Positions 10,701 through 22,600 are shown, numbered from the stretch's first letter. The stretch: 40,542 bases of DNA from Reticulitermes lucifugus (GCA_026260175.1 JAKCWW010002074.1:21639-62180), one strand, 5' to 3'. The notes: a model not told the origin generated them from the sequence alone. Translations and numbers: made by a program.

Positions 10701-10971
10701 TCCGCCAAAGTCTCTCTTACTAGGACTACAGCAAATTATGTGTACCATTTTGGTTTCTTATTATACGCTTACGTATCATTTGTTGGCCGTTATGTTTTCG
10801 TCTGTAATTATTGCTCAATTTCACTATTCCAGTGCCTTACAATTATTTTTCTAACATGCGGTTGCTATTCATTTTGGGGTTTCATTAGGTGCTGTTGCAT
10901 CCCGGCGAAGCGCTTAGTAAAATCACTCCGTCCATTCGCATATAAGAACTCGAAAATCACTAAATGGATGT

Positions 10972-11173
10972 AATTGCAGGCTTCCGCCGTGGTCTAAATG
11001 TTGCTTAAAATCTCCTGGGTTGTTACCCGGCGTCATTTTTTGGTGCATAACCAACGTTTCGGGATCACTTGTTTGTCCCATCTTCAGGGGACAAGATGGG
11101 ACAAACAGGTGATCCCGAACGTTGGTCATACACCAAAAAACGACGCCGGGTAACAACCCAGAAGATTTTAAGG
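10972..11173. mobile_element. Foldback element 2 with 14-bp target-site duplication
   Basis: Inverted arms at 11004-11084 and 11093-11172 are separated by an 8-nt spacer. The left side carries AGGCTTCCGCCGTGGT, as in foldback 1. A perfect 14-bp direct repeat, CACTAAATGGATGT, lies at 10958-10971 and 11174-11187. That length suits target-primed retrotransposition better than a cut-and-paste transposon. The minus strand of the left arm reads CTGAAGA, a GGGA/TCCC hairpin, then GAAACGTT. Confidence 0.9.
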
Positions 11174-11187
11174 CACTAAATGGATGT

Positions 11188-11518
11188 TCATGAAATTCCA
11201 TATTGAGGAAGTGAACGAAGAAATGTCAAGCCGGTTCAGTTTTGTTGAAATCGAAGAAACTTGGTGGACACTTTAAATGAAGATGTATACGTAATTGTGA
11301 GCTTATCAGTAGCCTACCCATTATCCCGCGCGAATATCAACAGAAACTCGTGATTCCGTTTTGACTGCCTTGAAGAGATTTTTATTTTATTTTCTAATGT
11401 AGTTCTGTATTCATATGCGACTTCGGAACTTCGCCCTTGATTGTTATTACACATTCTTACACATCAATACACATGACATGTGAGCACTCCCGTATTCCAG
11501 CTACAGCATTACAAACGA
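11188..11518. other. Unannotated intergenic DNA
   Basis: No gene or repeat was recognised. Confidence 0.4.
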
Positions 11519-11526
11519 GCATGATC

Positions 11527-12229
11527 CAGTGGCGTAGCTGGGGAGCACCTCTATCAGCTCAGATCATTAAAATTACATTTCGAATTCCTGAAAATAAAAT
11601 AATTTTTACATCAAGAGAGGAGAGCTCACACTTAGGATCCCGGAAGTAAGGAACTTTTGACCTCCTTTTATTCAGTTCCATAAAATGCATATGGGGGTGC
11701 ACATTGAGGCACTAAGTGAAAGTTTTCGGAGGAAGGTCAAGGCTGAGGTTGTTAAAAAAAGGGGGGGGGACTTTCTGCATGTAGGGAAGGGAGCTGGGGA
11801 ACTTCTTTCAAGGGGTGGATCTTGCTGCAAGTCTGGCTAGTGCAGACCACTTGTGCACAGGATAATGGACGTTCTTAGCCATACATAACTCCCCCCCCCC
11901 GCCATTTAATAATTTTTTTGTAATGAACGTTAAAATCATGAAAATTCGTTGCTCATTTTTATATAAAATCTGCTATGTTATATTGTATTCTTTGCTAGAA
12001 ACATAGCTGTAAATATTGCAATCAACGGCAAGGATCCTATTTTACATAATATTCTGCATGGAAATTAGAGCAATACAATAGTTAAAAACTTTTAAACATG
12101 TAATAAAAATGCCTAGTTACTTAAATAATTTTTTTTTTAAATTTGCTTGCTGCCTGCTGGGGAGTAGCAGTCCCATAGATTACCCTTATCATAGACCTTT
12201 TCACTCGAAAAATCTTTGCTACGCCACGG
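11527..12229. mobile_element. hAT-like non-autonomous element, 703 bp
   Basis: The left end CAGTGGCGTAGCTGG is inverted at the right end as CCGTGGCGTAGCAAAG. Flanking 8-mers GCATGATC (11519-11526) and GTATGATC (12230-12237) match at seven of eight positions. The interior has G- and C-homopolymer runs (about 11757-11770 and 11891-11900) and no transposase. Its terminal sequence matches the 261-bp element at 10359. Confidence 0.85.
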
Positions 12230-12423
12230 GTATGATCGATTGCAAGGCTATTGCTACGGTAAATGGGAAAGCACATTTAAAGCACTGGAATTTATTAATG
12301 TTTTTCTCGCAGTACTTGAAGTTTAGCACTCACGAACCGAAAATCCTGAGTCAGTGACAACTCTGAAGTGCTAGAACTAAAGGTACGGGTACATCTCCCA
12401 ACTTATTTAATAAGAAAGAAAAA

Positions 12424-12620
12424 GATAAATTTGTCCCTGTTTACGCTATGATCTATGTGGGGAAATGGACGTATGGCTCCATGCATTCTTAACTTTAGCA
12501 GTGGATGGAGTTGCGTTGTTAGCTTGGGGCCCCGGCCGCTTTACTCCAAGGGAAACAAGTCCCTTTATACATTGAATAGGAGGCTAGATGGGCTGCAGAG
12601 TCGGTCTGGACGTTACGGAC
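12424..12620 (-). mobile_element. Decayed SINE, family 1 (minus strand)
   Basis: It matches the SINE at 505-795 in inverse order. CCCCGGCCGCTTTACTCC (about 12530-12548), GAATAGGAGGCTAGATGGG and GTCGGTCTGGACG (about 12600-12612) correspond to the body blocks. The tRNA head is missing or beyond recognition. Confidence 0.75.
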
Positions 12621-13007
12621 AACCTAAAGTGGAAAGAACAACCTTACTGCAGTTTCTTGATGTACTGCTTTCAAACGTGGTTTTGGAATGTTTAGATTTT
12701 CTGCTTCCTATTTGGGAGGTCTCGGATTCAAGCCTTGGTGTGGATATTGGTTATAATGGCTGACGTTTTCGAGGTTCTACGCAGCTCGTAGGGTCAAATG
12801 CTGGAAAATTATTTTAATTAGACGACAACTTTCTACAGCATCCAGTTTATCATTTACGCTGTAGTCATATCATTCGATGTTACGTGGTCTGTGCAATTGC
12901 AAAGAGTCTTTAAAGCATTGGAGAAACATTTTCGGCTGTCATTAATATCTGGTATTTATGAGCCTGCCTTGTAAAGTTGTCACTGTGCTCAGTTAAACAC
13001 TACGTCA
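12621..13007. other. Unannotated intergenic DNA
   Basis: No gene or repeat was recognised. Confidence 0.4.
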
Positions 13008-13172
13008 TGAAGACGTATGGTGTAGTGGAGGTAAAGTTCTACGCATTCTTAAACTCGCTACTAGATGGATGTAAGTTGTCAGCTTTATTCCCCGGCCACT
13101 GTAAATCCGGGAATAGAAGCCCTGGTACCTTGTATAGGAGGCTGGGAAGGCCCAGAACTGGTCTCGACATAA
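13008..13172 (-). mobile_element. Decayed SINE, family 1 (minus strand)
   Basis: Blocks CCCCGGCCACTGTAA, CTGGTACC, TATAGGAGGCTGGG and CTGGTCTCGACA follow the family 1 order in reverse. The tRNA head is missing. Confidence 0.72.
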
Positions 13173-13222
13173 TGGCGTCCAGTCCGGGTATAGATTATTA
13201 TTATCGCCATCATCATCTGTAT

Positions 13223-13234
13223 TAATACTACTAG

Positions 13235-13275
<41 letters not shown>

Positions 13276-13297
13276 ATAATAATAATAATAATACTGC
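13223..13297. repeat. Compound (TAC)n-(TAA)n microsatellite
   Basis: A (TAC/CTA)n run of about 40 bp passes straight into (TAA)n. The poly-Ser and poly-Val frames seen on the minus strand here are translations of this array and not genes. Confidence 0.92.
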
Positions 13298-16199
13298 TAA
13301 TACCACCACCGCCGCCGTTGCTACAACCGTCTTCGCCTCCCATTTCTGGTGTACTCATTAAGATGGAATAGCCTCCTTGTGGACGAGCTCTGTGTACGAA
13401 ACGGTGTAACGGATGCTGAGGTTGAGGCCTCACAGTAATGCCGCCGAGACAAGATCCTCATTTATCTTTTTTAATTGGTGGAAGAGCCCGTCTCCTGACC
13501 ATTTTTTTAGGTAGAGTTCTGCAGACAAAGAGATCTACTTCAGGGTGTTCCATCAGAACATCCATTTGGTAGTTAAGAATATATTGCCAAGTATTTTGAC
13601 TTTCGCGTGTGCACAGTGCTTGGAAACCAGTCATGCCCTTCATGGAAATATGGTAGGCTTTGTTGGTTTGTAATATGAAACAGGGTGTTCACCCGTCAAA
13701 AATGATGGACTGGCAAACAAAGGATAGTAAAAGACCTTTTATTCGAAATCGGATGTAAAAAAAATCAAACAATCATAGACTAACAGACACGGATATACGC
13801 ACAGAACTTGAATTTTCAAGCATGAAGAATTACAGGGTAGACAATATTTTGGGTTAAACCCCTGCCATTGTTTAAAATAAGTTCTTGATTTACTGCTTGT
13901 TCGTCTATTTTTTTCCCTGTGTTTCGCCATCAGCTCTTTAAGTGCTTTTGTAAATGACTTCGTTTCTTTAATTTCTGAATATCCATTTCAGTCTGCCACA
14001 ATTAAAATATTAATGCTCTCTTTGTATAGGCTACGTGTTCTTAAAAATTACGTAACACAGCTGTAGCAATAATTGCTCTGATCTTTTGTATCACCTTTTT
14101 CTTTATGTTCTGAATCAGTGTGTCAAATAATCATGACATTTTTATCTGATATTCTCGGGATAATTTGACAAGTAGTCCCTGGCGAAGTAATGCTGTATCA
14201 TAGTCATGGGAAATTAATCAAGATGTGTGAGCGTTACACACAGAACTTCGCTTTGAAATGGGTACTTAGAAAATTAACATTTGTACACATCTAGCTGGGT
14301 CAGCTCAGCAAGCAGCTGTCATTTTCACGTAGACTGTATCTCTGCACTAGACAAAGAAGTTTTGCAAGTTATTACAAGGAGCAGAGACCAGCTACGAGAC
14401 CGGTTGCTCAACAAAACGTTTTCTTGAGCATAAAGTCCTACAAAACTCCATTCCTTCCATTCGTGTAATTTCAGTGCACAGTGACTGCGGTTGGTTAAGT
14501 CTCCTAGTGAGATATTTCAGGGGGTTAGCATAAGAAACAGCTAGTGTCTGTTACATCGAATTAGATCTGGAACGAACATTTAGTGTGTAAACCCATTAGG
14601 TTTACAAGAGAACTGAGATGAAAACGTGTTTTAAAGTACCCCTTTATGTGAAATGAACCGCGTTTCGTGTTAGTAATAAATGTTGTTACTCGATTGCTAA
14701 ATTTCGCCGATACTGTTTCGTACAGAGCAGAGTCTTTATGACGATGAACAGGCAGGCATAGCGAAGGTAATAGGCGCTCACGTCCTACTGTTAAATTCAC
14801 ATAACAAGAGGGCATGTAAGGAGAAAAGTTTAACATTTTGTTCAGAAGTCATCTGTGCGGTCATTTTGCTACATGCTTTATGTTAATAAGCATAATGTCA
14901 TAAAACTTATGTAACTCATCATACAAAACGTTAGCGCCACTGTTACACATAGGAAAGTAACCATGGCGTGATCATGTTTGCCTTTCTAAGAAGACTCCTT
15001 AACCGATATTTGTTTTCCTAATAAACCATATACAAAGTAAACTGAGGCCAATATTCTGGATTGAACATCGTATCAGTGTATGGGTACTTTTTGCCGCACG
15101 CAGTGGGTGGATGAAAACATTTTCAGTAGCTACCTAACACCACAGTCTCTCTCACTCAGGATGACCATACGGCAACCAACGGGATAGTTTCTTGAATATG
15201 GTCACGATCCTTCCCATGGTTTTTAACCATCAGGTCAGCTACATATATAAACAACGGAAGAGGAACCTAGGTTTGACGTTCTAAAAATGACATATTTTAA
15301 AATAACTCAGTTAAAAAAATAGGATACAGTAATTTAAAAATACTTTCACTTTAACTACCAATTTTGAGACATTCATCTATGAAATTCCACAGCCAAGATA
15401 TGCGTTAAATTGTAGTAGATACATTACCGGCTAACTCGATTAAGGTTTTCCGCGGTTTTTCCTTGCCCTAGACCAAATTGTGAGTTCATACCCAAATTCT
15501 ACATTGCACTGCATTTGTCTCATGCAGCACTCCCAAAATTAACATTCGCCTTATTGCAGCCCTTCCCTGAACGTTATCATGACAATTCTACCATAATACA
15601 GCTTCCTTCACTTTCCAATGTTTATATCAAAATTTAAATTCAATACAGCAACTGCTCAACTTAGCACTCCCCATGGCTCTACCCCTACTTCCCAACGCTT
15701 TGCCTAGTCTCCCACGTGTGTCCCATTACCAAAAGTGCGAATCGACACTGCGTACGAACGTTCTATCAGTTTCCCAGTTATAAGTTTAGTCTCGCTGGTT
15801 ATTCCCGGCCACCCTACCGTCAAATTCAAACTTTTGTAAATCTGTATAGCTTTGTCCCTGTTCGGGCTTGAAAGGGTTAATCAGAGAGCCTTGATCATGC
15901 GGCAACTTCTCTGCCAGCATTGCAAGACAGGTAGTCTAAGCTTCAGGCGACCAATCAGTACTACGACTGAAAATTTCAGGAGAGTAGTTTTGTGTTAGTG
16001 TTACTAACACATCAGACATTTGCAGATCCTTCATGTGGGAATCTTTTATAGATGGTAGTAAATTGAAGACGACCTCGTCTCTTAATAGGCTACAGAGATG
16101 TTAATATCAGGTTTCATAAAAATAAATTTATGCTTAAAACGTCATTAAGGGTGGGGCACATTGAGTGACATTACCACGCCGTACAAATAAGGAGCGTAT
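13298..16199. other. Unannotated intergenic DNA, about 2.9 kb
   Basis: No convincing exon, RNA gene or intact repeat was found. A CCGCGGTTTTTCCTTGCCCT word near 15450-15470 resembles a segment of dispersed insect repeats, and an old SINE or LINE may lie at 15430-15640. Confidence 0.4.
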
Positions 16200-16209
16200 G
16201 CTAAAAATA

Positions 16210-16397
16210 GTAAAGGTAAGGTAAAGGTAAAACAATCCCATTACAGGCCTCGACAGGCCCTTAGGGCTTCAGAAGGCTGAGACTCCCAGAATTTCTAGAT
16301 AGTCGGCCCATGAAAGTGGTAAGGTTGCCAGCCCTGTGCACCGGCCGCCCTTACCCCCCCAGGAGATACCTCTGGTACTCATTTCTGTTAGAGGCTG
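16210..16397 (-). mobile_element. SINE related to family 1 (minus strand)
   Basis: The minus strand has GTACC, a CCTGGGGGGTAAGGGCGGCC block and a TTTACC-type tail, as in family 1, but the remaining body differs, so it is a separate subfamily. A perfect 10-bp target-site duplication, GCTAAAAATA, lies at 16200-16209 and 16398-16407. The tRNA head is absent, so the copy is 5'-truncated. Confidence 0.82.
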
Positions 16398-16407
16398 GCT
16401 AAAAATA

Positions 16408-17446
16408 ATAACTATGAATTATGCTTCTAGCAACGACTTCTTCAGTAATTTTCATCCACAATGTTTATTTTAACCGCGATGGGAACAGAACTAGAGGGTA
16501 TGCTACTGAGAGAGTGACTCCAGGATGGTGTGAAAAAATGTAAATAAACTTCCTTTCCTCTATTACTCTGATTTACGATATTCTAAACACCAACTCCTAA
16601 CTGCTGGTAGGCACATGGCCCTGCGGCCGTGTTAGGTTTTTCTCACACCAGTTTCTTTCTGTTACTTCCGTCTTCATAGGACTGACTTTTAAAAAGGAGT
16701 TGCATGTCCTATGTTTTGGCAGTGGAGTAACTGCAACACGTATTTGGACTAAAGATTAATATATCTCTATATATAAATTTTATGTAGAGATTGTCCATAA
16801 AATAACCCATGTAAAAACTCAGCATGTTAAATACACTTTATCTTCACTGGCGCGCTATTTCTTCCAGGACTGAAGTTCTGCTACGTACTCGCATGTAGTC
16901 GTTATTGTTTTCTTTCCCGACTGGCATGGCGGATATTCCGTACCGCGATGGGTCTGCTCCTGCAGATGCACTGTCGATTTACCTCACCACATGGCAATAT
17001 GGGTTTTAGCTAGCGACAAAAACGTAAAGAACCTTCCCGATATTTAGGCTGTTTTCCAAGCTGTTGGGATTTTATAGCATTGAACTTGACGTGGTAGGGT
17101 AATTATGAGTTGGGAGGAATGTTCAGCAAATCGGTCATATCCTAAGGCACCTTCCACTCGCCTGCAGACAGAATTTGGAACTGAAGAGGAGTTAGATATT
17201 ATCGACGTGTTCGGCTTCGGCTTCGGTGGGGGGGGGATCTGCAGATATGTCTCCTGGCCTGTTTACTGCACCTTTTGCACAAGCTTGGGATAAAAAATTG
17301 AAAAATACATTTGCTCGACAAAACTTCTCATTAGGAAAGGAGGCATGTTGTCCTGTACCGACGGTGGATTTGAAAGCTGAATGTTTTATACGCTTGATGA
17401 TTATAACTGATATCATATTTGTTAAAAACTGACTCTGGTTTTTAAA
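16408..17446. other. Unannotated intergenic DNA
   Basis: Overlapping frames at 17105-17432 on both strands show no known domain. No repeat was recognised, and no exon can be defended. Confidence 0.4.
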
Positions 17447-17466
17447 GTAATAATAATAATAATAAC
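17447..17466. repeat. (TAA)n LINE tail
   Basis: A run of TAA triplets directly abuts the 3' end of the minus-strand LINE at 17467-18001. Confidence 0.85.
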
Positions 17467-18001
17467 TCCATGGAGCAGTCCTTCCTGAGAAGCTAATAGG
17501 TCCTCAGCTAGTCAAGAAATTCCCCGCATTTTATGGAACCCGAAGGTTCATTACCGCATTCACAAGCGCCCGCCACCTGTCCCTATCCTGAGCCAGAGCA
17601 ATCCAGTTCATGCTTCCCCATCCCACTTCTTGAAGATCCATTTTAATATTATTGTCCCATCTACGCCTAGGTCTTACAAGTGGCCTCTTTCCATCAGGTC
17701 TCCCAACCAAAATCCTGTATGCATTTGTCCCCTCACCCATACGTGCTACATGCCCCGCCCATTTCATTCCTCTTGATTTGATCACCCGAATAATGTTTGG
17801 TGAGGAGTACAGATCATAAAGCACCTCGTTATGTAGTCTTCTCCACTCCCCTGTTACCTCGTCCCTCTTAGGCCCAAATATCTTCCTCAGCACCATATTC
17901 TCGAACACCCTCAGCCTATGTTCCTCCCTCATTGTGAGAGAGCAACTCCACACCCATACAAAACAACAGGCAAAATTACAGTTCTGTACGTCTTAGTCTT
18001 T
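17467..18001 (-). mobile_element. LINE 3' end with long ORF2 C-terminus
   Basis: An open frame of 140 codons (17531-17953, minus) encodes the C-terminal region of an RTE/CR1-like non-LTR retrotransposon ORF2. Motifs are [91 protein letters not shown], then stop. Just upstream, TYRTVILPVVLYGC continues the family sequence, but a frameshift near 17950 separates it. The endonuclease and reverse transcriptase domains are missing. About 65 bp of 3' untranslated sequence lead to a (TAA)n tail at 17447, and a second TAA array lies at the truncated 5' edge (18003-18035). Confidence 0.9.
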
Positions 18002-18002
<1 letters not shown>

Positions 18003-18033
<31 letters not shown>

Positions 18034-18035
18034 AA
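18003..18035. repeat. (TAA)n microsatellite
   Basis: A run of TAA/AAT triplets with one interruption, directly at the 5' edge of the LINE fragment. Confidence 0.88.
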
Positions 18036-19007
18036 TTCAATTCAGTTCAGCTCAGTGGGTATTTATTAACGTGCAGGTTAACAGCACAGGTGCCTATTAT
18101 AAAGCCAGCACAAACACACAAATAAAACATAAAACGGTACAAATGTACAGAAACAAAACACTAAACAGACAAAACAAAAACAATATTGCAAAAAAAGCAA
18201 TATAAAAGAAATACTGGGACAAAAACCCTACACCCTGAAAAAACACAGATAAGTTTATTTTAAAATGTCACAGATTAGAGCAGAATCTATTTTAAAGAAG
18301 TAATGGGTTTCCTAAAGATATCGATGTCTGTGCACACATGGTTAGCAGCCGAAACACATCTAACAGATGGAGGGTTTTTACAAGTAGCAGTAAACAGGGG
18401 GGAGTTTCAAAAATTACGAGATAGAACTCGAATACCAGTAGTATCCAAAAAAGACGGACAACACTTTAAACCTGAATATACAGAAATAAATGATAATAAT
18501 AGTTCTTCTTCTTCTTATTATTATTATTATACTGATAATTTGAACTGGCATCTTGTTCTTATGTGCCGAATCCGGACTTGAAAACTAAGTAGGCATATTG
18601 TTACAAAATTGCTGATTAAAACGGATGCGGTATGTTGCTCAAACCTTGCTCTGGATTTTACAATTTTGCGTTGTTATACAACTGCTGATTAGAACGGACG
18701 TCACGTTCTTTACTGAATCTGTACTTGAATGAATACTGTTCCTGTCGATCCTAATATGAACAGATATGTCGTGTGATCAGACTAGCATTTTTCAGTGTAT
18801 CGTGAAAGACCAGATGAAGCTGTTCTAAACTTCTCACCGCGTAAAGGATAAGCGACACAGGAGGGATCACCTTCTACTCTGACGCCGCCTTAACTGATAA
18901 TCTGAACAGGTTCCAAATTATTATTAGGCCTCGAAGTGTTATTACTGTCCGTAATGTTACGAAAACTGTTACTGTAGGCTGCAAATGAGGCGAAATTATC
19001 ACTGTGC
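18036..19007. other. Repeat-like DNA without a recognised gene
   Basis: A frame at 18303-18581 ends in TTC/TTA triplet arrays (about 18503-18532) and has no known domain. Related words TTGTTACAAAATTGCTGATT (about 18599) and TTGTTATACAACTGCTGATT (about 18672) mark an imperfect repeat of about 73 bp. Confidence 0.4.
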
Positions 19008-19255
19008 TTAAGAAGGAAACGCCAAAGATGTATGGAACAGTGTCTGTAACGTTTGTAACCTCGGCATTCGATGGAGGTGTGCAGTCAGTGACACAAGCGA
19101 GAAAGAGCTGTGGTACCCTATTATAGGAAACTGGTGTGTTTCGGAGATTGATTGAACGTGTAGACGAAGAGAAAAGCTCCAGGTGGAATTCGAACTCTGG
19201 TCCTTCAGCCCGTAGTCAGTTACTTTACTAACTGAAAGCCTGGCCTGGAGGAGTG
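19008..19255 (-). mobile_element. tRNA-derived SINE, third type, decayed
   Basis: On the minus strand, about 19250-19174 reads as a tRNA-like head. An A-box-like AGTTAGTAAAGTAACTG is followed by ACTACGGGCTGAAGG and a B-box-like AGTTCGAATTCC. A body follows down to about 19008. No target-site duplication was seen. It is not a functional tRNA gene. Confidence 0.6.
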
Positions 19256-19549
19256 ATGTCATCAAACTCTGAATCTAAAATGAGAATGGAACATTGGAGA
19301 ATGGAAACACAGAAAAGTATCCAGAATATGTTTTGACTGCCGGAAAAAGAGTGGTTTTGGGCTATTTTTAAGTAAAATGTCTTTTGAGGCTAGGATAATT
19401 AAATTTTAGAGTTTTGACACAATCCTCATTTTATGTGAAGTCCTTTATAAGTCTTTTTGGGACTCCGAATTGTTGTCAGTTGTAACTAAAAACATCGTGC
19501 ACAAAGCATTTTGATATTTAAGAAAAGAAACTAATTAACACACGTGTCC

Positions 19550-19563
19550 TTTGTTGTGTCCAG
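19550..19563 (+). promoter_or_regulatory. Probable 3' splice site before the miple start codon
   Basis: The pyrimidine/T-rich tract TTTGTTGTGTCCAG ends in AG at 19562-19563, one base before the ATG. It looks like an acceptor for an intron inside the 5' UTR. Confidence 0.5.
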
Positions 19564-19564
19564 A

Positions 19565-19691
19565 ATGAAGTGGATAGCCGTAATTGTGGCGGGGCTGGTG
19601 CTGGTTGCTCTGGCGATGGCTGAAGGTGAGATCTGGGAAGAGGATGACCATGAGGTGCTGATTCGCAGTGAGAGGGGAGCTAAGAACAGAG
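19565..19691 (+). CDS. miple: miple coding exon 1: signal peptide and acidic linker
   Basis: It encodes residues 1-42 plus one base of codon 43. [19 protein letters not shown] is a classic signal peptide, with likely cleavage after Ala19. An acidic stretch ([11 protein letters not shown]) and a dibasic-rich end (RSERGAKNR) follow. The donor is AG|GTACGT at 19692. A pyrimidine-rich GTTGTGTCCAG ends one base before AATG, so this exon probably begins at 19564 after an upstream 5' UTR exon that I could not locate. The next acceptor supplies AT to complete a GAT (Asp) codon. Confidence 0.92.
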
Positions 19692-22600
19692 GTACGTTGT
19701 CAGTGCTCCTGGGAATATTACTGTGTACAGAACTGGAAGTTCAAATTAATTCTGTGGCCATAATTTAATTTAATTTTCAGTGTCGATTTCAGAATAAATT
19801 CAATGTCAGTGTCAATTTCAGAATACAATTGAGAATTGGCGGTTATTATGAACGTACATTACATTTATTCAAATTTTATGCAATTACTCATATGTGACGA
19901 ACAGTTGATTCTGGAGCTGGTGAGATTCATTAGATAGTTTACATGGTGCTGAGCAAACATTAAAAACACACGTACTTTTCATGGAAATGAACGCTCATAG
20001 ATGAAATTATTTCAAACTTAACTTATTTAATCTCACACTCCGACCAACTCGTAGGAACTGAACATGAAGGTTCAGCAATGCTAACAATGTAACACATCAC
20101 CGGACACGAGCCTGAGTAAGTTAAATTCTTTTGGTGTCTATACTCACAACCTAATCCTCTTTCATTAGATTTAGATCATCCGATCTCCTCAGTCTCTCGT
20201 AGCGTCATCAACAGAAGTAATTTTGTATAAGAACTAAGATGTTTAAAGCTATTAATTATAACTTACTTGGGCAGATTACCTCTTTCGAAGCTGATAGTCA
20301 TTCAGCTGCTGAAGAAATTCCATCTCCCCTTTGACTTCAGAATTTTCTGGCATATTCACGAGAGCCTGTCACTGCCCTATCCTAAACCAATTTATTAACT
20401 TAATCTATCTGCGGGAAGGAAGTGATCAACTTTATGGTTTCATAAAAGGAGCGTTGTTTTAATTGCTGCATGTGACGAAATACCTAACCATGAAGGAGCA
20501 GATGGAAGGCATGGAAGGGTTTACAGATTTCAATATCAATAAGAGCAAAGTATGTGTTTATTCATGACGCAGACCTTCAGTGCTGATTACTGCTGAGGAA
20601 GGTGTCCCTAGTAGCCATTGGAGATGTGTCCCATAATTTTGGACATGATGGGAATGTACTTCTAGAAATTCTTCCATGATTTTTGTACCATATTTTTTGG
20701 TCCATCAACAATTTCATCTTGTGTTTCTGACCCACAGTCATTTTGAAAGCTTTTTTGCATCACAACTGTAAGTCAATTTTATTTTATGCCACGTTATTCT
20801 TTTTCGTCCACAGAGATTTTGTTATTATTTTTTATTGTGTTTATTTAACACAGAGTTCCTATGTATTCTTGGGATGGTGGAGCCATACTATCTTATCAAA
20901 CAAAACGAAACATGAAAGAAATGTTTTTTTGACGTAATTACTGAGAACCTTTGGAGCATGTCATGTAAGGATTTAAATGATCCTCTCATTTACCTTAAAC
21001 CTTGGTTATAAAAATATAAGACTTACTACATGATTAACACCAGGATAATACTGTGAAGAATGTAAATGGTATTAACAGTGTAATACTCATAACTGACAAT
21101 GACAACCACAATGATAAAGTGAAGAAACTAAGGATGCAGATGACAGTGAAGAAGAATAGAATAATAACAGGAACAATAATGATGAGAACAATGTAGTTGA
21201 TAGCAATAAAAGGAAGATGTGACGTCCAGCAAGTCTGTTATAGCACTGCTCTCTTCTCTACAAATTATGTATAGGTGCCCCTCTACAGAAACTTAATATA
21301 CTTACCAATACATATTACTAAGTACTAAGCATTTCTCAAGTTTCTTTTCACTTTGTATCCTAAGTAGGCATTAGGTTGGTCTCTTTGTGTACTAAGTGAC
21401 TTGCTTATTATTAAGAAGACTTATAAATGTGGTACTGGAATAACAGGAGTACAGAGTTCAAACTGAGCTCATCAGTCTCCACATCAACAGCACAACTGAC
21501 TATAAGTCTCAAAGAAATTCATCCACTCCATGCAGATTTCCAAGTGCAAGATGGAGATGCAGACAGCAGGTGAAGGATAACTGGAAACTGTCTTCAAATT
21601 TTTTGTGAAAAAGAAAATGTCAGTTTAAATTTTAAGATTGAACAGAACAGTTACAGATTTCAATATTTCAAACATTGTTCACAAATTCCTAAGGGGATAT
21701 GATAAACTATTAAGAACTCCTGCACATGATTGGTCATCAGTGGTATCTGTGGAAGAATCTGTAGAAACAGGGAGTACCGTCACGAGGCCTGACTTGCATT
21801 TATGCACTACACAGCAAATTTCTGCCATAATTTCTATCCACCATCCACAATGTCCTAGTCAACATTCCCGACAACCTAGAAGCAAAATTCTATAGACTGT
21901 CTAATAGGATTACATAACAGACCTGCACACATGTGCACACATGCATATGTATATGATTTGATTTCTATTTGCTCAGATTCGGCTTGTTAAGGAGGGATTG
22001 CCACTACTGCTATTGTGATCATGTAAAGTTTCCTGAAATTCATCAGTTTGTCCAAATGTTATTACTGCAGGATGCACAATGGTAGGACAAACAGCAGACA
22101 AGATGCCAACATAAGTCTCTTTTCCTTTACAAGAAGGGTAGTGGAGGGACATACACCAGACAAGGTGCTACCATACATCTGTTTTCCTTTACAAAGAAGG
22201 AAAGTAAAACAAAGGCAAAGTTTGCTCTGTTCAACATACTCTTGTCCAAATTCCAATCATGTATGTCAATCCTGAGTGTATAAAAACCTTAGAATAAACA
22301 GCTTTGAACAGCATTCCATACATGTATCTTACAGCAGATTGAGAGGAGTTAGTTTTATACATAATATAAAACCTGTAGTGTGACAAGGTTATAACTGATT
22401 TTCTACAGATATATGTGTAACTTCATTCATATGAAGTCTGTGCATAGAATACAAGAAATATGTCTATTATCACAGAGTCCAACTTATAGAGAAATACAAT
22501 TGTCTATATTGGTAGGGTGCAAAATGGAGTAGTACTTAGTAACTCAGTGGAAGAACCCAAGAAGTTTTCCAAGGGAAAATAAATTACAGACTGAAATATG

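Noticed and set aside
13005-13433. 142-codon minus-strand ORF with poly-Ser
   Set aside because: The length comes from translating a TAC/TAA microsatellite and a decayed SINE.
18303-18581. 92-codon + strand ORF as an exon
   Set aside because: It ends in TTC/TTA triplet arrays and lies in repeat-like DNA without a recognised domain or splice context.
19544-19564. Upstream extension of the miple reading frame
   Set aside because: The only in-frame initiator there is a GTG inside what looks like the polypyrimidine tract of a splice acceptor.
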